NCBI GenBank assembly: GCA_035578155.1
Contig: JAPWDM010000021.1
Span: 1,231,001 to 1,295,000, forward strand
Direction: 5' to 3'
Length of the DNA: 64,000 nt
From: Brachynemurus nebulosus
Lineage: Eukaryota; Arthropoda; Insecta; Neuroptera; Myrmeleontidae
Each line of letters starts with the position of its first letter. Position 1 is the first letter of the stretch. This document shows, piece after piece, positions 1 through 11,184 of this stretch. The translations under genes and the position numbers were made by a program. The notes beneath the pieces were generated by a model. It was not told the origin of the DNA. It saw only the letters and a list, made by a program, of their open reading frames with translations, and ran no database searches.

Positions 1-61
1 AACACATCATTGAAAGTTTTTTACTTTTTAATAATATTGCGCCCATCGACAAAAATTGTTC

Positions 62-560
62 CGCCAATTTCTCTAATAAATATACGTCATAAACTGCATT
101 ATGAGCTTGACTAATAGATAAGGATAAAGTTTATGTGGCAAGAGTTGTTAAGATACATTGTCCTTTAGACTTACGGTCAGGAAATCTTCTTCGGAATAAT
201 GATAAAATATCAGTAAAACCTTCCATTAAAAAATAAAACTGATCAAAAAGATTTGATCAGTTCAAAGATCAAATGAATCATTATGAGCAACTAATATCGT
301 TGGTTTTTCTAAACCTTGTAAAAATACTATCAGTTTTTTCATTATTATTGGTAATAATAATGATGAAACTGTCTGGTCGTGACAATATAGTTGGCCCCCA
401 ATGTTACTGAAATGATTAACATCAGTTACTTTAGGAGCAATTGTTCGGTTTGGAGTAATATATTCATTAAATTTACTGTTACATTTCATAGATATTTAAA
501 GAATATCATCTGATAGTTTTAAGCCAGACGTTTCTAAATCATACTTAAACAATTGAATAT
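62..560 (-). pseudogene. DEDDh 3'-5' exonuclease domain relic downstream of the Mutator-like transposase
   Basis: All three DnaQ-type motifs can be read in order on the minus strand. Exo I is DLETSG at 523-540. Exo II is an HN-x2-FD segment (LVAHNDSFD) near 265-290. Exo III is HNAVYD at 86-103. Together these supply the D, E, D, H and D residues of a DEDDh nuclease. A stop codon lies between Exo I and Exo II, and Exo III is in another frame, so the copy is dead. Several insect element families annotated as PML-like exonucleases have this arrangement. Its position 3' of a Mutator-like transposase on the same strand suggests one original multidomain protein or two co-transcribed genes. Confidence 0.6.
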
Positions 561-999
561 AAATTGGAATTATTCTCATTTACTGATAGCGATAATTCGT
601 GTGGAACTGCATTTTCTTTGTTAGCTTCATCAATTGTTGAAAGTGCAGAATTATCAGTCTCATTAGTCAAAATTAAAAGTTCAAGCGCAGTAGCATTTTT
701 TTCAATAGCTTCATCAGATACTAAAAGTCCAGCATTACTTTCATAGAAGCTTGTATTTTAAATATTACTTCTGTTTCGTAACTGTGAGCGTTTTTGTTTA
801 AATTTAAGATGATTTAACTTAAAAGTTGGAGTACCTGCTTTTTTAATTCTTTTTTTGTCCATGGAAGTTTTACGATCCACGAATTCCTGAAGGATTTTTC
901 CATGTATTATACAAGTTTCCTTAAGAATCATCAAAATATATTCTTCATTTTTTTGAAGAACTGAGCATGTAAAACGAAAATCAGTTGATTCACTCCTTG

Positions 1000-1810
1000 A
1001 ATAACAAATTGATTTGAAAATCTCATCATTACACTATTTAAGCTTTCGTTCCCTTGAGTAGATGCTCCAAAATCAAATTGCTTTGCACTACCAGCTAACT
1101 TATCAAATTGTGATTTTAAAGCATCAAATAAAACAGTGCTATTAAAACCGCCAAGTACAGTCTTATATTCATAAGTATGAGGATCTTTAACAAATCCGCA
1201 CCAAGTACCACATTCGTTATGTTGGTTATAAACATGAAAAAAAATATTCCTAATGGCAGAATCTAAACTTATTTCGTCATTTTAATTTGAAATGTAAATA
1301 TCCTATTCTATCTGCTATTAATTCTCCTTCTGAATCTGAACTTTTTGACAACTTATATTTCTTACACCCTTGGAAGTATGATTTTTATCTGATAATTCTA
1401 TCAGTGGATGTTGAACTGCTTCCTTGATGGCGCTTGACAAATCATTATCTGCTATAAAAATTCCCAATTCTAAATTACATGCTTTTAATACATCACTGTT
1501 TTAAACTGTGTAATTTGAACAGCGACATGACATTCCATAGATTTGGCACTCCCACAGTAATTTAATCTATAGTCTTGATCTCCTTCGTCATGACCTAAAC
1601 TACACATACGGCGCATGTGATTTGTAGTACCCTAATCAACTATCAATTTACTTTCATTTCCAATAACAGCTCCATAACCGTTTATATGCTATCATATGTA
1701 AAACCATTGCCACGTCCGCTATAACCCGTATCATACCCACCAGCAAATTTAAGAATATCTTTATCTGTACTATCGGAAACGCTTTTCCCAGAAGGTATCG
1801 AAAAGTTAGC
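1000..1810 (-). pseudogene. Decayed Mutator-like (Mutxs-type) transposase
   Basis: Reading the minus strand across several frames gives recognisable blocks: a glycine-rich segment ending in GRGNGFTYDSI near 1680-1740, a block with MECHVAVQ near 1510-1560, a block with IADNDLSSAIKEA near 1430-1470, and CGTWCGFVKDP followed by QGNESLNSVMMRF near 1030-1210. This order is typical of the Mutator-like transposases of arthropods, in which a YDS-containing strand precedes an acidic IADxDSS strand and a conserved NESLN segment. Stop codons and frameshifts occur about every 100-200 bases, so it cannot make protein. It continues on the same strand into an exonuclease-like segment (62-560). Assignment rests on motif order seen by eye. 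Confidence 0.55.
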
Positions 1811-1903
1811 ACGTGCATTTTCACCAGGCCTAGACACAAAAAATACAGACAGAAATAAAAATAAATTACAACACAAAGAGTCCATAAAATATTGCTGTGT
1901 CAA

Positions 1904-2470
1904 AATGAATATATTGTAATCACAAAAAAATTTCTACATACAAATTGAACATTAAATCAAATTTTGACAATATATACGTTTTTTTTGTTGAATTATCTCA
2001 CACATAATATTAATCAGTTAATCAAAAGCATTATATCGTATTTTATATCATAGAAGGTTACAAATTAAATTATTCATAATCGCGTAGTCATAATTCGTAA
2101 GTTAAACAGTGAATGAATATACTTACAAGTATTTTAATTTTTTTTCAAAATTATAACTGTGAGATTCCGCTTCAATTTTGCTGCTTGTAAGCAGCTTTTT
2201 TTAGCTACTAACTCAACTGTACCTCCAATGATCCTTTCATATGTTTTAAAAAAGTTTGCTGTGAGAGCTCTTATTTCCATTGTACGGAAAAATTAGGTTC
2301 GCTTAGGTTCCGTTAGATTGGGCACGAGAACACACATAGGACAGCTGCCTCCTGCTAAGGTCAGTCAAAAAATCGGCAGGAGGGTAGGCGGCGCTAGAAC
2401 TGTCCAAAAGTATCTACTTATTGGTAACAGCGAAAACTTAGATTAACTCTTTTTACTATTTTCATAAGTA
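1904..2470. other. No recognisable gene
   Basis: AT-rich sequence between the Mutator-like relic and the LINE. A more GC-rich stretch at about 2285-2400 has no open frame with family resemblance. I see no clear terminal repeat. Confidence 0.6.
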
Positions 2471-2518
2471 AATAATTATAGGTGGTGAGGGTACCTATAG
2501 CAGCTACCCTTGGCACCC

Positions 2519-2540
2519 GTGAGGGATATTTATCCCTCAC
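2519..2540 (+). other. Perfect 10-bp hairpin in the LINE 5' UTR
   Basis: GTGAGGGATA, a 2-base loop, then TATCCCTCAC form a perfect palindrome 40 bases inside the proposed LINE 5' end. A second inverted pair (GGGTA/TACCC) lies just upstream at about 2489-2509. Such structures could act in the RNA or the internal promoter; no function is shown. Confidence 0.7.
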
Positions 2541-3057
2541 TGCTGTCAAGGAGGCTAAGGGTCCCAGGAGTAGTTTATGCGCAATACAGTAATCCTCGGA
2601 TTCCGTTAGCCTCTGACTACCCAAGATCGGCACCGTTTCCTTCTCGAGGTACCACTGTTTTCACGAAAGATGCCGGATCTAGAGAAGTAAACCTCGATAA
2701 AAATCCAGGGTGCTAGTCGTTTTGTTTTTTTCGTTCTCTTTTTTTCATTTTGTTCCTTTTTTGTTGATTTAATTGTCATACTCTTGTTATTGTTTTTCTT
2801 TTTCTCCTCCGTGTTTTTCCCTTTTATAGTTTCCTCACCCCGTTACCAATGAAACTTCCTATAGTGACAATATCCGATTTTCTTTTCTGTATATTTTCGT
2901 CTCTTCGTTTGTTTTTTCATTGTTTTTTCTTAAATATTTAAGTTCTTTTATTTTCGAAGCGTATTCCGGACAGGGTCCGACTTGCGGTAACTCTGTCCCA
3001 TTTGAGGCTCCATGGAGGGTGGGAAGCGCGGAGGGGAAAAGGTATGGAATAATTTTT

Positions 3058-4412
3058 ATGGATAAAGAAACTAACAATAATAATGGGGGGGCCGCTCCAT
3101 CCACGAGGGCTTCGGAGGTTGTGCCAAAACAACCCGTTTTGGAAAAATCCTCAACTAAGAGGAGAAGAGGTGAGAACTTTGGATTTAAAAAGAATGGACC
3201 GACACCAAAATTCTGGACCATGAAATATAAAGATGACGAGAAAGATATAACCAAAGCAAGTCCTTTTTTAATAGACACAATTCTCATGCAAAAATCCGGA
3301 ATACTGAAGGATATCAAGAAGGCAACAACAAGATTGCTAATCGAAACCTCCTCAGCTATGCAAAGTCTGAAATTCAGTGAATTGACGGAATTCAGCGAAC
3401 TCGAAGTAGAAGTAGTTCCACAGAAATCGTTAAATTACACAAAAGTGTGGTAACCTGCCGTGATTTACTAAACTGCGCAATTGCCGAAATAGAAGAGGGG
3501 ATGAGATCACAAGGTGTTGTAGAAGTCAGACGATTAACCATACGTCGAGATAATAAGATAGTAGAAACTGTCTCTCACGTACTTACTTTTAATCGAGCCG
3601 AATTGCCGAAAAAAGTGGGAGCCGGAATACACCGCCTCAATGTTAGACCTTACATTCCCGCTCCACTTAGATGCTTTAATTATCAACAGTTTGGATACAC
3701 ATCTACCCGATGTAGCTCGGAATCAGTATGTGTATGTGGAAAAAAGACTCACGAAGGTAGTTCGTGTGAAGAACCGATCGTCTGTGTAAACTGCGGTGGA
3801 CAGAATAGTGCCAAGTCTCGAAACTGTCCAGTATAGAAGCAGGAAATGGCAATGCAAGAACTAAAAACTATGAACAAGCTAAGTTACACAGAAGCTCGAA
3901 CGTTAATCGTAGGACAACCTTCACTACAAAAATCATCCTATACATCCGTGGTTAGCAATCCAACATCCCCTAAAGCAATAATGCAAGAGATTACACCTGT
4001 TATAACGAAAATAATTGAAGAGTACCTTAAAAAACTTAATGTTAAAGAAAATGTGGGAAAAGAAAGTAAGAAAATGACACCAGCTACTACATCCAAGTTG
4101 GTGTTTCAAAAACCAATGCAGGGCCAAGCACCTGCAACAAACATAACCTCCACTGACAGTGAATCGGTGGACCCCAAACAGCCGGATTCCCGGCAAACAA
4201 ATGTCGTAGCACAAAGAGTGCTGCGGCATAAAACCAAAACTTTGTCGGCAGATCAGCCGACAACAAGAGTAACAAGGAGCAGCTCCTGTCTCAGCACCCG
4301 CCACTCCGAGGGGGAACAAAGTTTTAACACGAACAATGTGGCGTGTTCGGATAGCGAATCCATAGAGTCCGTCGAGCAGGAGTTTATAAAACTTAAAAAG
4401 AAAAAAGGATAG
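3058..4412 (+). pseudogene. LINE ORF1, gag-like nucleic-acid-binding protein, broken
   Basis: Starts at the ATG at 3058 (MDKETNNNN). A frameshift at about 3445-3455 moves the reading frame, and an in-frame TAG at 3834-3836 interrupts the C-terminal part, which then stays open to 4412. The zinc-knuckle region lies at about 3670-3836. Its first knuckle reads CFNYQQFGYTSTRC, so a metal-binding Cys and the His of the usual CFNC-x4-H-x4-C are replaced by Tyr. The second and third knuckles (CVCG...C and CVNCGG...C) are better preserved, though the usual His of the last reads Asn (GGQN). The Lys-rich N terminus fits an RNA chaperone role in RNP formation. ORF2 follows 71 bases downstream. Confidence 0.8.
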
Positions 4413-4483
4413 CCTAAAGGAGTACCAAGAAAATCAAAAAGAAAAAAGAAAAAGTAAACCCCCTCCACAAAATTAAACAAATA

Positions 4484-7400
4484 ATGGAGGGTATTATACA
4501 GTGGAATATCAATGGCCTCAAAAAACATTACTGCGTGTTTAGCCAACTACTCGCAAGGCAAACTCCAATCTGTATTTGTCTACAGGAAACACACCTGAAA
4601 GAAGAGGATGTCTACAGCTTGAAAAGCTATAAAACTTTCAGAAAAGACCAAACATTTCAAAGAGCGGCGAGTGGAGGTTTCGGAATTATCGTCAAAAATC
4701 CCCTGCGGGTTCAGGAGATCAACCTCAACACCCCTCTCCAAGCAGTAGCTGTTCGACTGAACATGCAGAAAGAAATAAGCATATGTTCACTATACCTCCC
4801 AAATCGAGAGTGGCACTTCGAAGATTTGGAGCATTTAGCAGCACAATTGCCTCCTTCGTTTTTACTTCTCGGGGACTTTAATACGCATAACGAAATATGG
4901 AGAAGCTCCCAAACAGACTACAGAGGAAAATTAATTGAGCAATTCCTTGAAAACAGGAACCTAATCTGTTTGAATACTGGGCAACACACGTATATCAACA
5001 TTAGAAGTGGAAGTTTTTCGGCCATCGATCTGTCCCTATGCTCACCAAGAATCGCTCCGAGATTACAGTGGAGTGTACTGGATGATAATCATGGTAGTGA
5101 TCATTTTCCAGTACTAATCAAAACTGACATACCACGGATACGACAAATAACACACTGGAAATGGCGCAGTCAAGATGCTAATTGGGATGAGTTGTCAATA
5201 ATATTGATCCATCGCGGATCTCCGACAACATAAACAGGGCGGTGGACGAGTTTTGTGCGGCAATCCTAGATAGTGCCCAACACTCAGTCCCCAAAACAAG
5301 TGGCATACTCCACCGACGAAACGTACCGTGGTGGAACAACGATATAAAGGTTGCAGTTGCCGAGAAAATAAGAGCTCTTAGAAAGTTCAAAAGAGTCCCC
5401 ACACAAGAAAATAAAATTGTGTTCAAAAAAGTACGATCGCGGGAACGTAGAATTATACCCTCAGCAAAGAAGGCATCTTGGGAGAACAAGTATCGACTTC
5501 TCTGCAGACGTTAAAGGCACCTGGCAGAAGGTGAGAGCCATAACTGGGAAACGAACATTCCATACTCCCTCAGTCATCTCACCTGGTCAACACATCAGAG
5601 ACCCGGTAGCTATAGCTGAATCACTTGCCGCTCACTTTGAAAATGTGAGTAGTTCCCAAAACTACTATCCTGATTTTTTACGTACCAAATACAATGAGGA
5701 GGCGCTGGAGTTGAACTTTAATTCTGATGGCTTGGAACCATACAATGCCCCCTTTACAGTTCTTGAACTTGAAAGCGCACTAAGCAGCGCCCGGAAAGCA
5801 GCACCTGGGGGAGACGGCATTCCCTATATCTTTTTGCAAAAGTTACCCAGTACAATGAAGAGTCTACTACTAAACATATATAATAAAGTATGAAACACTG
5901 GGATATACCCAACAAAATGAGGAGAGGCTATCATTAACCCATTACTAAAAGAAGGGAAGGACCCGTTACAGACTCAGAATTATCGTCCGATATCCCTAAC
6001 ATCATGTGTATCTAAAACACTTGAAAAAATGGTGAATAACAGACTAGTCTGGTATCTCGAAAAAAAAGCTTAATAGATGTTAATCAGAGTGGCTTCCGGA
6101 AGAATCACTCTACCATCGATCAACTCGCTTACCTTGAGGATGCCATCTTAAATGCATACGCCTCCCGACAACACTTAATTGCCATCTTTTTCGATCGCGA
6201 AAAGGCGTATGACATGACCTGGCGACATGGCATCCTCAAGAAACTTCATGGATGGGGACTGAGAGGCAATATGCCCAACTTTATCAAGAATTTCCTTTCT
6301 AACCGCACCTTTAAGGTCCGGGTCGGCGACACAGAAAGTCGACCTCACACCATGAAAAATGGTATTCCCCAAGGGTCGACAATCAGCTATACCTTATTTT
6401 TAATTGCGGTCAACGACATCACGGCGTCCATAGTGCCTCCAGTCAAAAAAAGTCTGTATGTCGATGATATAGTGGTCTTCCTAGCTGGTCGTTCAATGCA
6501 AGAATTAGAAGAGCGACTACAACACGCCATCAACACTATCGATCGATTTGCCTCAAAAATTGGATTTAAGTTTTCAACTACCAAAACATCGTATGTCGAT
6601 TTTAACAAACTACGCATCGAACAAAATGAACCCAACCTTTACCTAAAAGGCGAAAGAATCCAACCGCAGCCTTCGGTATGTTTTTTGGAACTCATCTTTG
6701 ATAGAAAACTTACATGGAATGAGCAGATTAACAGACTCGCTACAAGATGCAAAACATCTCTAAACCTAATTCGCTGTGTAGCCAGCCTGGACTGGGGAGC
6801 TGACCGAGACACATTATTAAAAATATACCAGTCACTAATACAGTCAAAAATCGAGTATGGCTGCGTGGTATACTCATCGGCCCGTAGATCACGACTAATG
6901 ACTTTGGAAAGAATTCACAGCGCAGGCATCCGCCTTGTCACTGGAGCTTTTTACACAACTCCACTTGTGAGCCTGTATTCCTTATCTGGTCTGCCTCCAT
7001 TATGGAATCGATTTGATCAACTTATGCTCTCTTTCTATGCGGGAATATGGTCAAACAGAAGACACTTCATACACAGTACCTTTTTCAATGAGGACACGGA
7101 ACGGCTTCATGAAAATAAGCCAAGTGCACAAAGACCACTAGGCATTCGTGCAATAGAATTATTAAAGAAAGTCGACATCAAGTTAGAAGAGGTACTTCAA
7201 ATAGCACCCTATGAAACACCTCACTGGCTATTTCATAAACTGCAATGTCGTCTTTATCTCTGCAACTACAGCAAAGCAGAAATCCCAAGTACTAAATACA
7301 GAATTTCTCGATATCAGTAATGAATACTCACACTACAAATGCTTGTTCACGGCTGGATCCAAAACAGCAAACAACACAGGAAGCGCCTTTATTATTCCGT

Positions 7401-7990
7401 CTGGCGAAGCTCACACTTGGACGCTTCCCGATGCCTCATCCGTGTACACAGCTGAACTATACGCTATCTGGCAGGCCTTACGTAGTACTGAATATTCTAG
7501 TAATAATGCTTTCCTGATTTGTTCAGATTTACTGAGTTCCATTCAGGCGATAATGAAACATGACAGTTCTGATCCTCTGGTAAAAATGATACAAGAAACA
7601 CTTCAACCTAAACGAAACCAACAAAAAGATCTGTTTTATATGGTGCCCTGGCCACGCTGGAATTGTTGGCAATGAAACAGCGGACAGAGCCGCACGAACT
7701 GCAGCGGATTCTACTGTCATCGATCAAGTTCCATTGAGACCAGAGGATCTGAAATGCCATATGAAGCGCATCACCAAAGCCATGTGGCAGTATGAATGGA
7801 ACCGACATACGCGAAAACTAAGAAATATCAAACAGGATATCGAAAAGTGGACGGCACCCATTAAATTGAGCCGGCGAGAGGATGTAGCTTTGACTCGATT
7901 AAGGGCAGGCCACACCTCCCTCACACATTAAATATCTACTTGCGGACGACGAACAGCCAATATGTACGACACTCATTAATTATCTTTCTT
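4484..7990 (+). pseudogene. LINE ORF2: AP-like endonuclease, reverse transcriptase, RNase H; multiple frameshifts
   Basis: ATG at 4484. The endonuclease (4484-5150) keeps WNINGL, QETHLK, GDFNTHN, AIDLSLCSP and GSDHFPV, covering the expected N, E, D, D and H catalytic set. Frames then change near 5230, 5450-5515, 6070 and 7210-7320, with further stops near 5893 and 5920. RT motifs include FFDREKAYD (about 6190-6215), NGIPQGST (about 6358), SLYVDDIVVF (about 6450) and a GF-x-FS-x-TKT segment. RNase H follows at about 7335-7720, but the first catalytic Asp is lost: the usual TDGSK reads TAGSK at about 7350. GHAG-x-GNE-x-AD is still readable near 7650-7690. The last Cys-rich segment seems truncated before the 3' UTR. 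Confidence 0.85.
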
Positions 7991-8426
7991 AGCCGCGACA
8001 CTATCGAAGGCGCCACTTCGATGACGGCCACTGTTACTATTATAGTCCTTTGTTATTTACTTGTTGTTCGTGGTGGTAGACACTTTACACCTACCACTAA
8101 TTGTTAGTGTTTTTTCTCTTGTTACTGTTTCTCTCTTGTTATTGTTTTTCTCTGGTTATTGTTTTATTAATCGTCTCTCTCTTATCTTTTACAGTGGCGG
8201 GCCCTTTACATCCGCCACCGATTACTTTCTAAACCGTACCATTTCGGCTTTGAATCGCTATCATAGGTATCATTATTAGAATTTTAAACTCCTCCGTAAT
8301 TGCCACTATCTCAGTAGCTCAGTATCTCAACACTATCCTCCTTAGGACATATTGATAATATGATATGTGGCCGAACAAGACCTAAGCTGTTAATTCGGCC
8401 CTTAAAATGAATTTAAAAAAAAAAAA
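7991..8426 (+). other. LINE 3' UTR and A-tract
   Basis: Noncoding, with CT-rich low-complexity blocks and two short related segments (GTGGTGGTAGACACTTTACA near 8071 and GTGGCGGGCCCTTTACATCC near 8193). It ends in an A-run at 8415-8426 that joins the second copy of the putative target duplication. Confidence 0.7.
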
Positions 8427-8434
8427 TAATTATA

Positions 8435-8710
8435 ATCTAACTTATAAACTTGCTTGACTGAATAAATTTGATCGTTTCTTGTTACATATTATATATTAAA
8501 GTATTTGAATTTATTTGGCTTTTATCTTACATACACTTACCCTTAGTTGTATTGTATTGTAAATACTGTATTTAAGTTTTTTTAGAAACTATTACAGTGA
8601 GGTTGATACATAAGATACTTACCCTTAGTTAACATATACATGAATAAATATCTAAAACTCTTCAGGGGAAAATATACCTACCTTACTGACACCCATCCTT
8701 TATTCGCATT
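8435..8710. other. No recognisable feature
   Basis: AT-rich spacer between the LINE and the Harbinger relic. The phrase CTTACCCTTAGTT occurs twice (about 8535 and 8618); otherwise I see nothing. Confidence 0.5.
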
Positions 8711-9183
8711 TATACTGGGAAAGTTGGATCGATCCACGACGCCTGGGTCTTCCGACACTCCGGATTACAAAATTATTTAACGCCTCAATGTTTCCCTGAA
8801 GACAGTCACTTGTTAGGTGACAAAGCGTATTCTAATCATCAGTACATCATGGTGCCGTATAGAGATATTGACTATTTAGACGATGCTTCCAGAAGATACA
8901 ATAGTACACATTCAAGCGCACGAGTGACAACTGAAAATGCTTATAGGGCTCTTAAAGGGAAGATTCCGCAACCTTCTAGATATTATTCCGTTTAAGCGAA
9001 CAAATTTAATTTCATGTTATGTTGCAGCTCAATATTTGTTTAATGAAAGATGATTTGACAGTCATCCCAATTATTGTTAATGAGGAAATACCAAGGCCTT
9101 TGTCAACTAGAGAACATGACGATTTTTCGAGACAAGCAGCTATTGATAAACGAGACGTATTGAGAACTATGATGTGTGAATAA
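8711..9183 (+). pseudogene. PIF/Harbinger transposase C-terminal part (DDE_4 type), 5'-truncated
   Basis: An open frame from 8711 to 8995 reads YTGKVGSIHDAWVF, then LLGDKAYS, PYRD, RRYN and ENAYRALKGK. These match the second and third catalytic blocks of Harbinger transposases: Asp in the HD-x-x-VF strand, GD-x-AY, and Glu in the EN-x-x-x-x-LKG helix. After a frameshift at about 8975 the C-terminal part is readable (LLDIIPFKRTNLISCYVAAQ, then ...FSRQAAIDKRDVL) to the stop at 9181-9183. The N-terminal half and the first Asp are missing. No TIRs or 3-bp duplication were recognised. It could be related to the MADF-carrying Harbinger element at 46750-48182. Confidence 0.75.
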
Positions 9184-9247
9184 GAATACGTACGTCAACA
9201 AGAAAATTTTGTCACGCAATAAGACTTACACTGTTAGAAATCTTTAC

Positions 9248-9287
9248 GCGTGTTAATATATTTTCAAGAAAAAATATTAACACACGC
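9248..9287. repeat. Small inverted repeat (hairpin)
   Basis: GCGTGTTAATAT at 9248-9259 and ATATTAACACACGC at 9274-9287 are inverted copies with a small bulge, just after the Harbinger relic. It may be an element terminus; no partner was found. Confidence 0.45.
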
Positions 9288-9315
9288 TAAATATTTTCTA
9301 GGACTTTTCTCTGTA

Positions 9316-9913
9316 TAAGGATGGTTCTACTTTTTAGGTCTCAACCATAAAAAAACATAGAGAAAGCCATTTGGTAGATTTCATGCGACTAGAATGTAGA
9401 AAAATTATCATAGATTCGGTATCTGCAAACCAGCAGCGCGGTTTCATATTAAAATCAATATTTTTTTGCGGATTACTGAATCCAGACAGAAAAAAATATA
9501 CAAATTAAATTTAAATAATAAAATTAAAATTATTATTTAAATAATATTTATGTTATGCTCTCTATATATTTATATTATATTTATATTATGCCCTAATATC
9601 AATTAAAACAAATAAAGAAAAAAAAGTTGGTTTTTTTGTCTGATTGTGAAGACTGCGTAATATTTGTGTTTTATGATCTAAAAAAAATTGGTTAGGAAAG
9701 TTGACCAAATTAACTTAATTAACTAAAAAATTTAGTTGATATACAAACAAACACTGATATAATAAATATATACTTGTTTTATTATCGTATCCTTCGCCAC
9801 TTTCATGTCTCCCATCGTCTTATTCTAGCGTGACGAAAGATACATCCGTGACGAAGGAGACAATTTTCCAACAAAATCGTTATTAATAGTGAACAGCGAT
9901 CATTTAGATCATT
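9316..9913 (+). repeat. Dispersed repeat R, copy 1
   Basis: About 600 bp closely matching 49456-50018 in the same orientation, from GGATGGTTCTACTTTTTAGG to GATCATTTAGATC. Near 9350-9500 both copies keep an open stretch (HLVDFMRLECRKIIIDSV...) in which several copy-to-copy differences are synonymous (TTG/TTA, AGA/AGG, CAG/CAA, CTG/CTA). This suggests the 3' end of a former coding sequence that I cannot assign. Its right part contains GTGACGAAGGA-like motifs. Copy 1 is cut at its right by the element at 9916. Confidence 0.7.
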
Positions 9914-9915
9914 TA

Positions 9916-11182
9916 GCGACACCCACCATTTTTTGTTCAATAATTTGTCTCTTAGTACTCTATAACATATATTTTTATGGAAAAATTTTAGTTGGTAGAA
10001 CATAGTAATATTTCAATACAAATGCATGCCATGTTCGGTACTACATATATTACTTATGTATAAAAAGGACTATAAAGTAAAGCATCTGCCTTATTTCTAA
10101 AACACAGTAGAACTCTAAGAAGTGCAATAAAATGTTCTCTTCCCCCCTGAGTTGCAGTTCTTGGAGTTCCTGTGACGGTCTATAAAAATATATATATATT
10201 TTGAGCTATTATAAAAAATATGTTTTAACTTGCTAAAAAATAATTTTCAAGGTTAATTTTACCGTGAATCTGAATATTTGAATGGAATCAATAAAATTAT
10301 CTCAGCATACTTGCTCATTAAAATTATATCTAACTCAACAAAAATTATAAGTTTTAGAAACTTTATTCAAATAAAGGTACTAATAATAACAATAATACGT
10401 CTTAAATGTTATATTGCTTTAATAATAATAAACATTAACTTAATAAAATAGAACAGAAAACTTCAACAATGTATAGTAATAACAACAATCCGGCTAAAAC
10501 CTGTTGTAGCTATTACATGTACATATAACTAACTTGAAGAAAGTAGTGTACAACTGTACGCAATATGTAGCTCGTCCCTCTCACTTGATGTCTTTGTTAC
10601 ACTTCTTAAGGAGGTGCAGAAAGTGGATTTTTTCTGTAATAAAATTACATACGTTCATAACTACGACAAACAAGCTTAGACAAACGTCTAGCTTTATCTG
10701 CCGTCTGTCTTATTTTGTTAACACGATGACGGGTCATGGGGAACTATAACGAAATGACCAACTGGTATACTATTTTGACAGTTAATCAACTTTGTATGAA
10801 ATTGTTGACATCGTAAGACGTGGTGTATGAGCTAACAAAGTTTCACTTGACATCTTACAAAGGAAAAAGCTCTAACAAAAGAGAAATCAATGTCTATTTT
10901 GTTTTATTGATAAAAAAAGACAAACGGCAGATAGTGTTGGACTTTTGTAAATTTAAACTAGTTTATCGCAGTTACGAACCTATGTAGTTATATTATTTTA
11001 GAAATAGGGTAGATATTTTACTTTATAGTCCTTTTTATATATAAGTAATATATGTAGTACCGAACATGGCATGCATTTGTATTGAAACATTACTATGTTC
11101 TACCAACTAAAATTTTTCCGTAAAACTATATGTTATAGAGTACTAAGAGACAAATTATTGAATAAAAAATGGTGGGTGTCGC
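9916..11182. mobile_element. Non-autonomous DNA element with ~166-bp TIRs and TA duplication
   Basis: The left arm (9916-10081, starting GCGACACCCACCATTTTTT) and right arm (11017-11182) are near-identical inverted copies with few mismatches. Each end is flanked by TA (9914-9915 and 11183-11184). The interior has no transposase-like frame; it holds a shorter inverted pair (ATCTGCCGTCTGTCTT near 10698 and its complement near 10912). The TA duplication fits Tc1/mariner-like mobilisation, although such long TIRs are unusual. Confidence 0.8.
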
Positions 11183-11184
11183 TA

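Larger units (their letters stand above)
2481..8426 (+). mobile_element. Near full-length Jockey/I-group non-LTR retrotransposon (LINE) with RNase H
   Basis: The order is 5' UTR (2481-3057), gag-like ORF1, endonuclease-RT-RNase H ORF2, a 3' UTR and an A-tract at 8415-8426. The decamer AATAATTATA occurs at 2471-2480 just before the proposed 5' end and again at 8425-8434 at the end of the A-tract, as expected for a target-site duplication. Its low complexity leaves some chance of coincidence. Both ORFs carry frameshifts and stops, so this copy is not autonomous. The presence of RNase H fits an I-like or related clade better than classical Drosophila jockey, but I cannot fix the clade. Confidence 0.85.

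Noticed and set aside
3933..4546. Minus-strand frames over LINE ORF1
   Set aside because: Shadows of the ORF1 C terminus without family resemblance.
9912..10003. Idea that the long-TIR element interrupts repeat R at one point
   Set aside because: Sequence after the right TIR does not resume repeat R as seen in copy 2, so a simple insertion is not supported.
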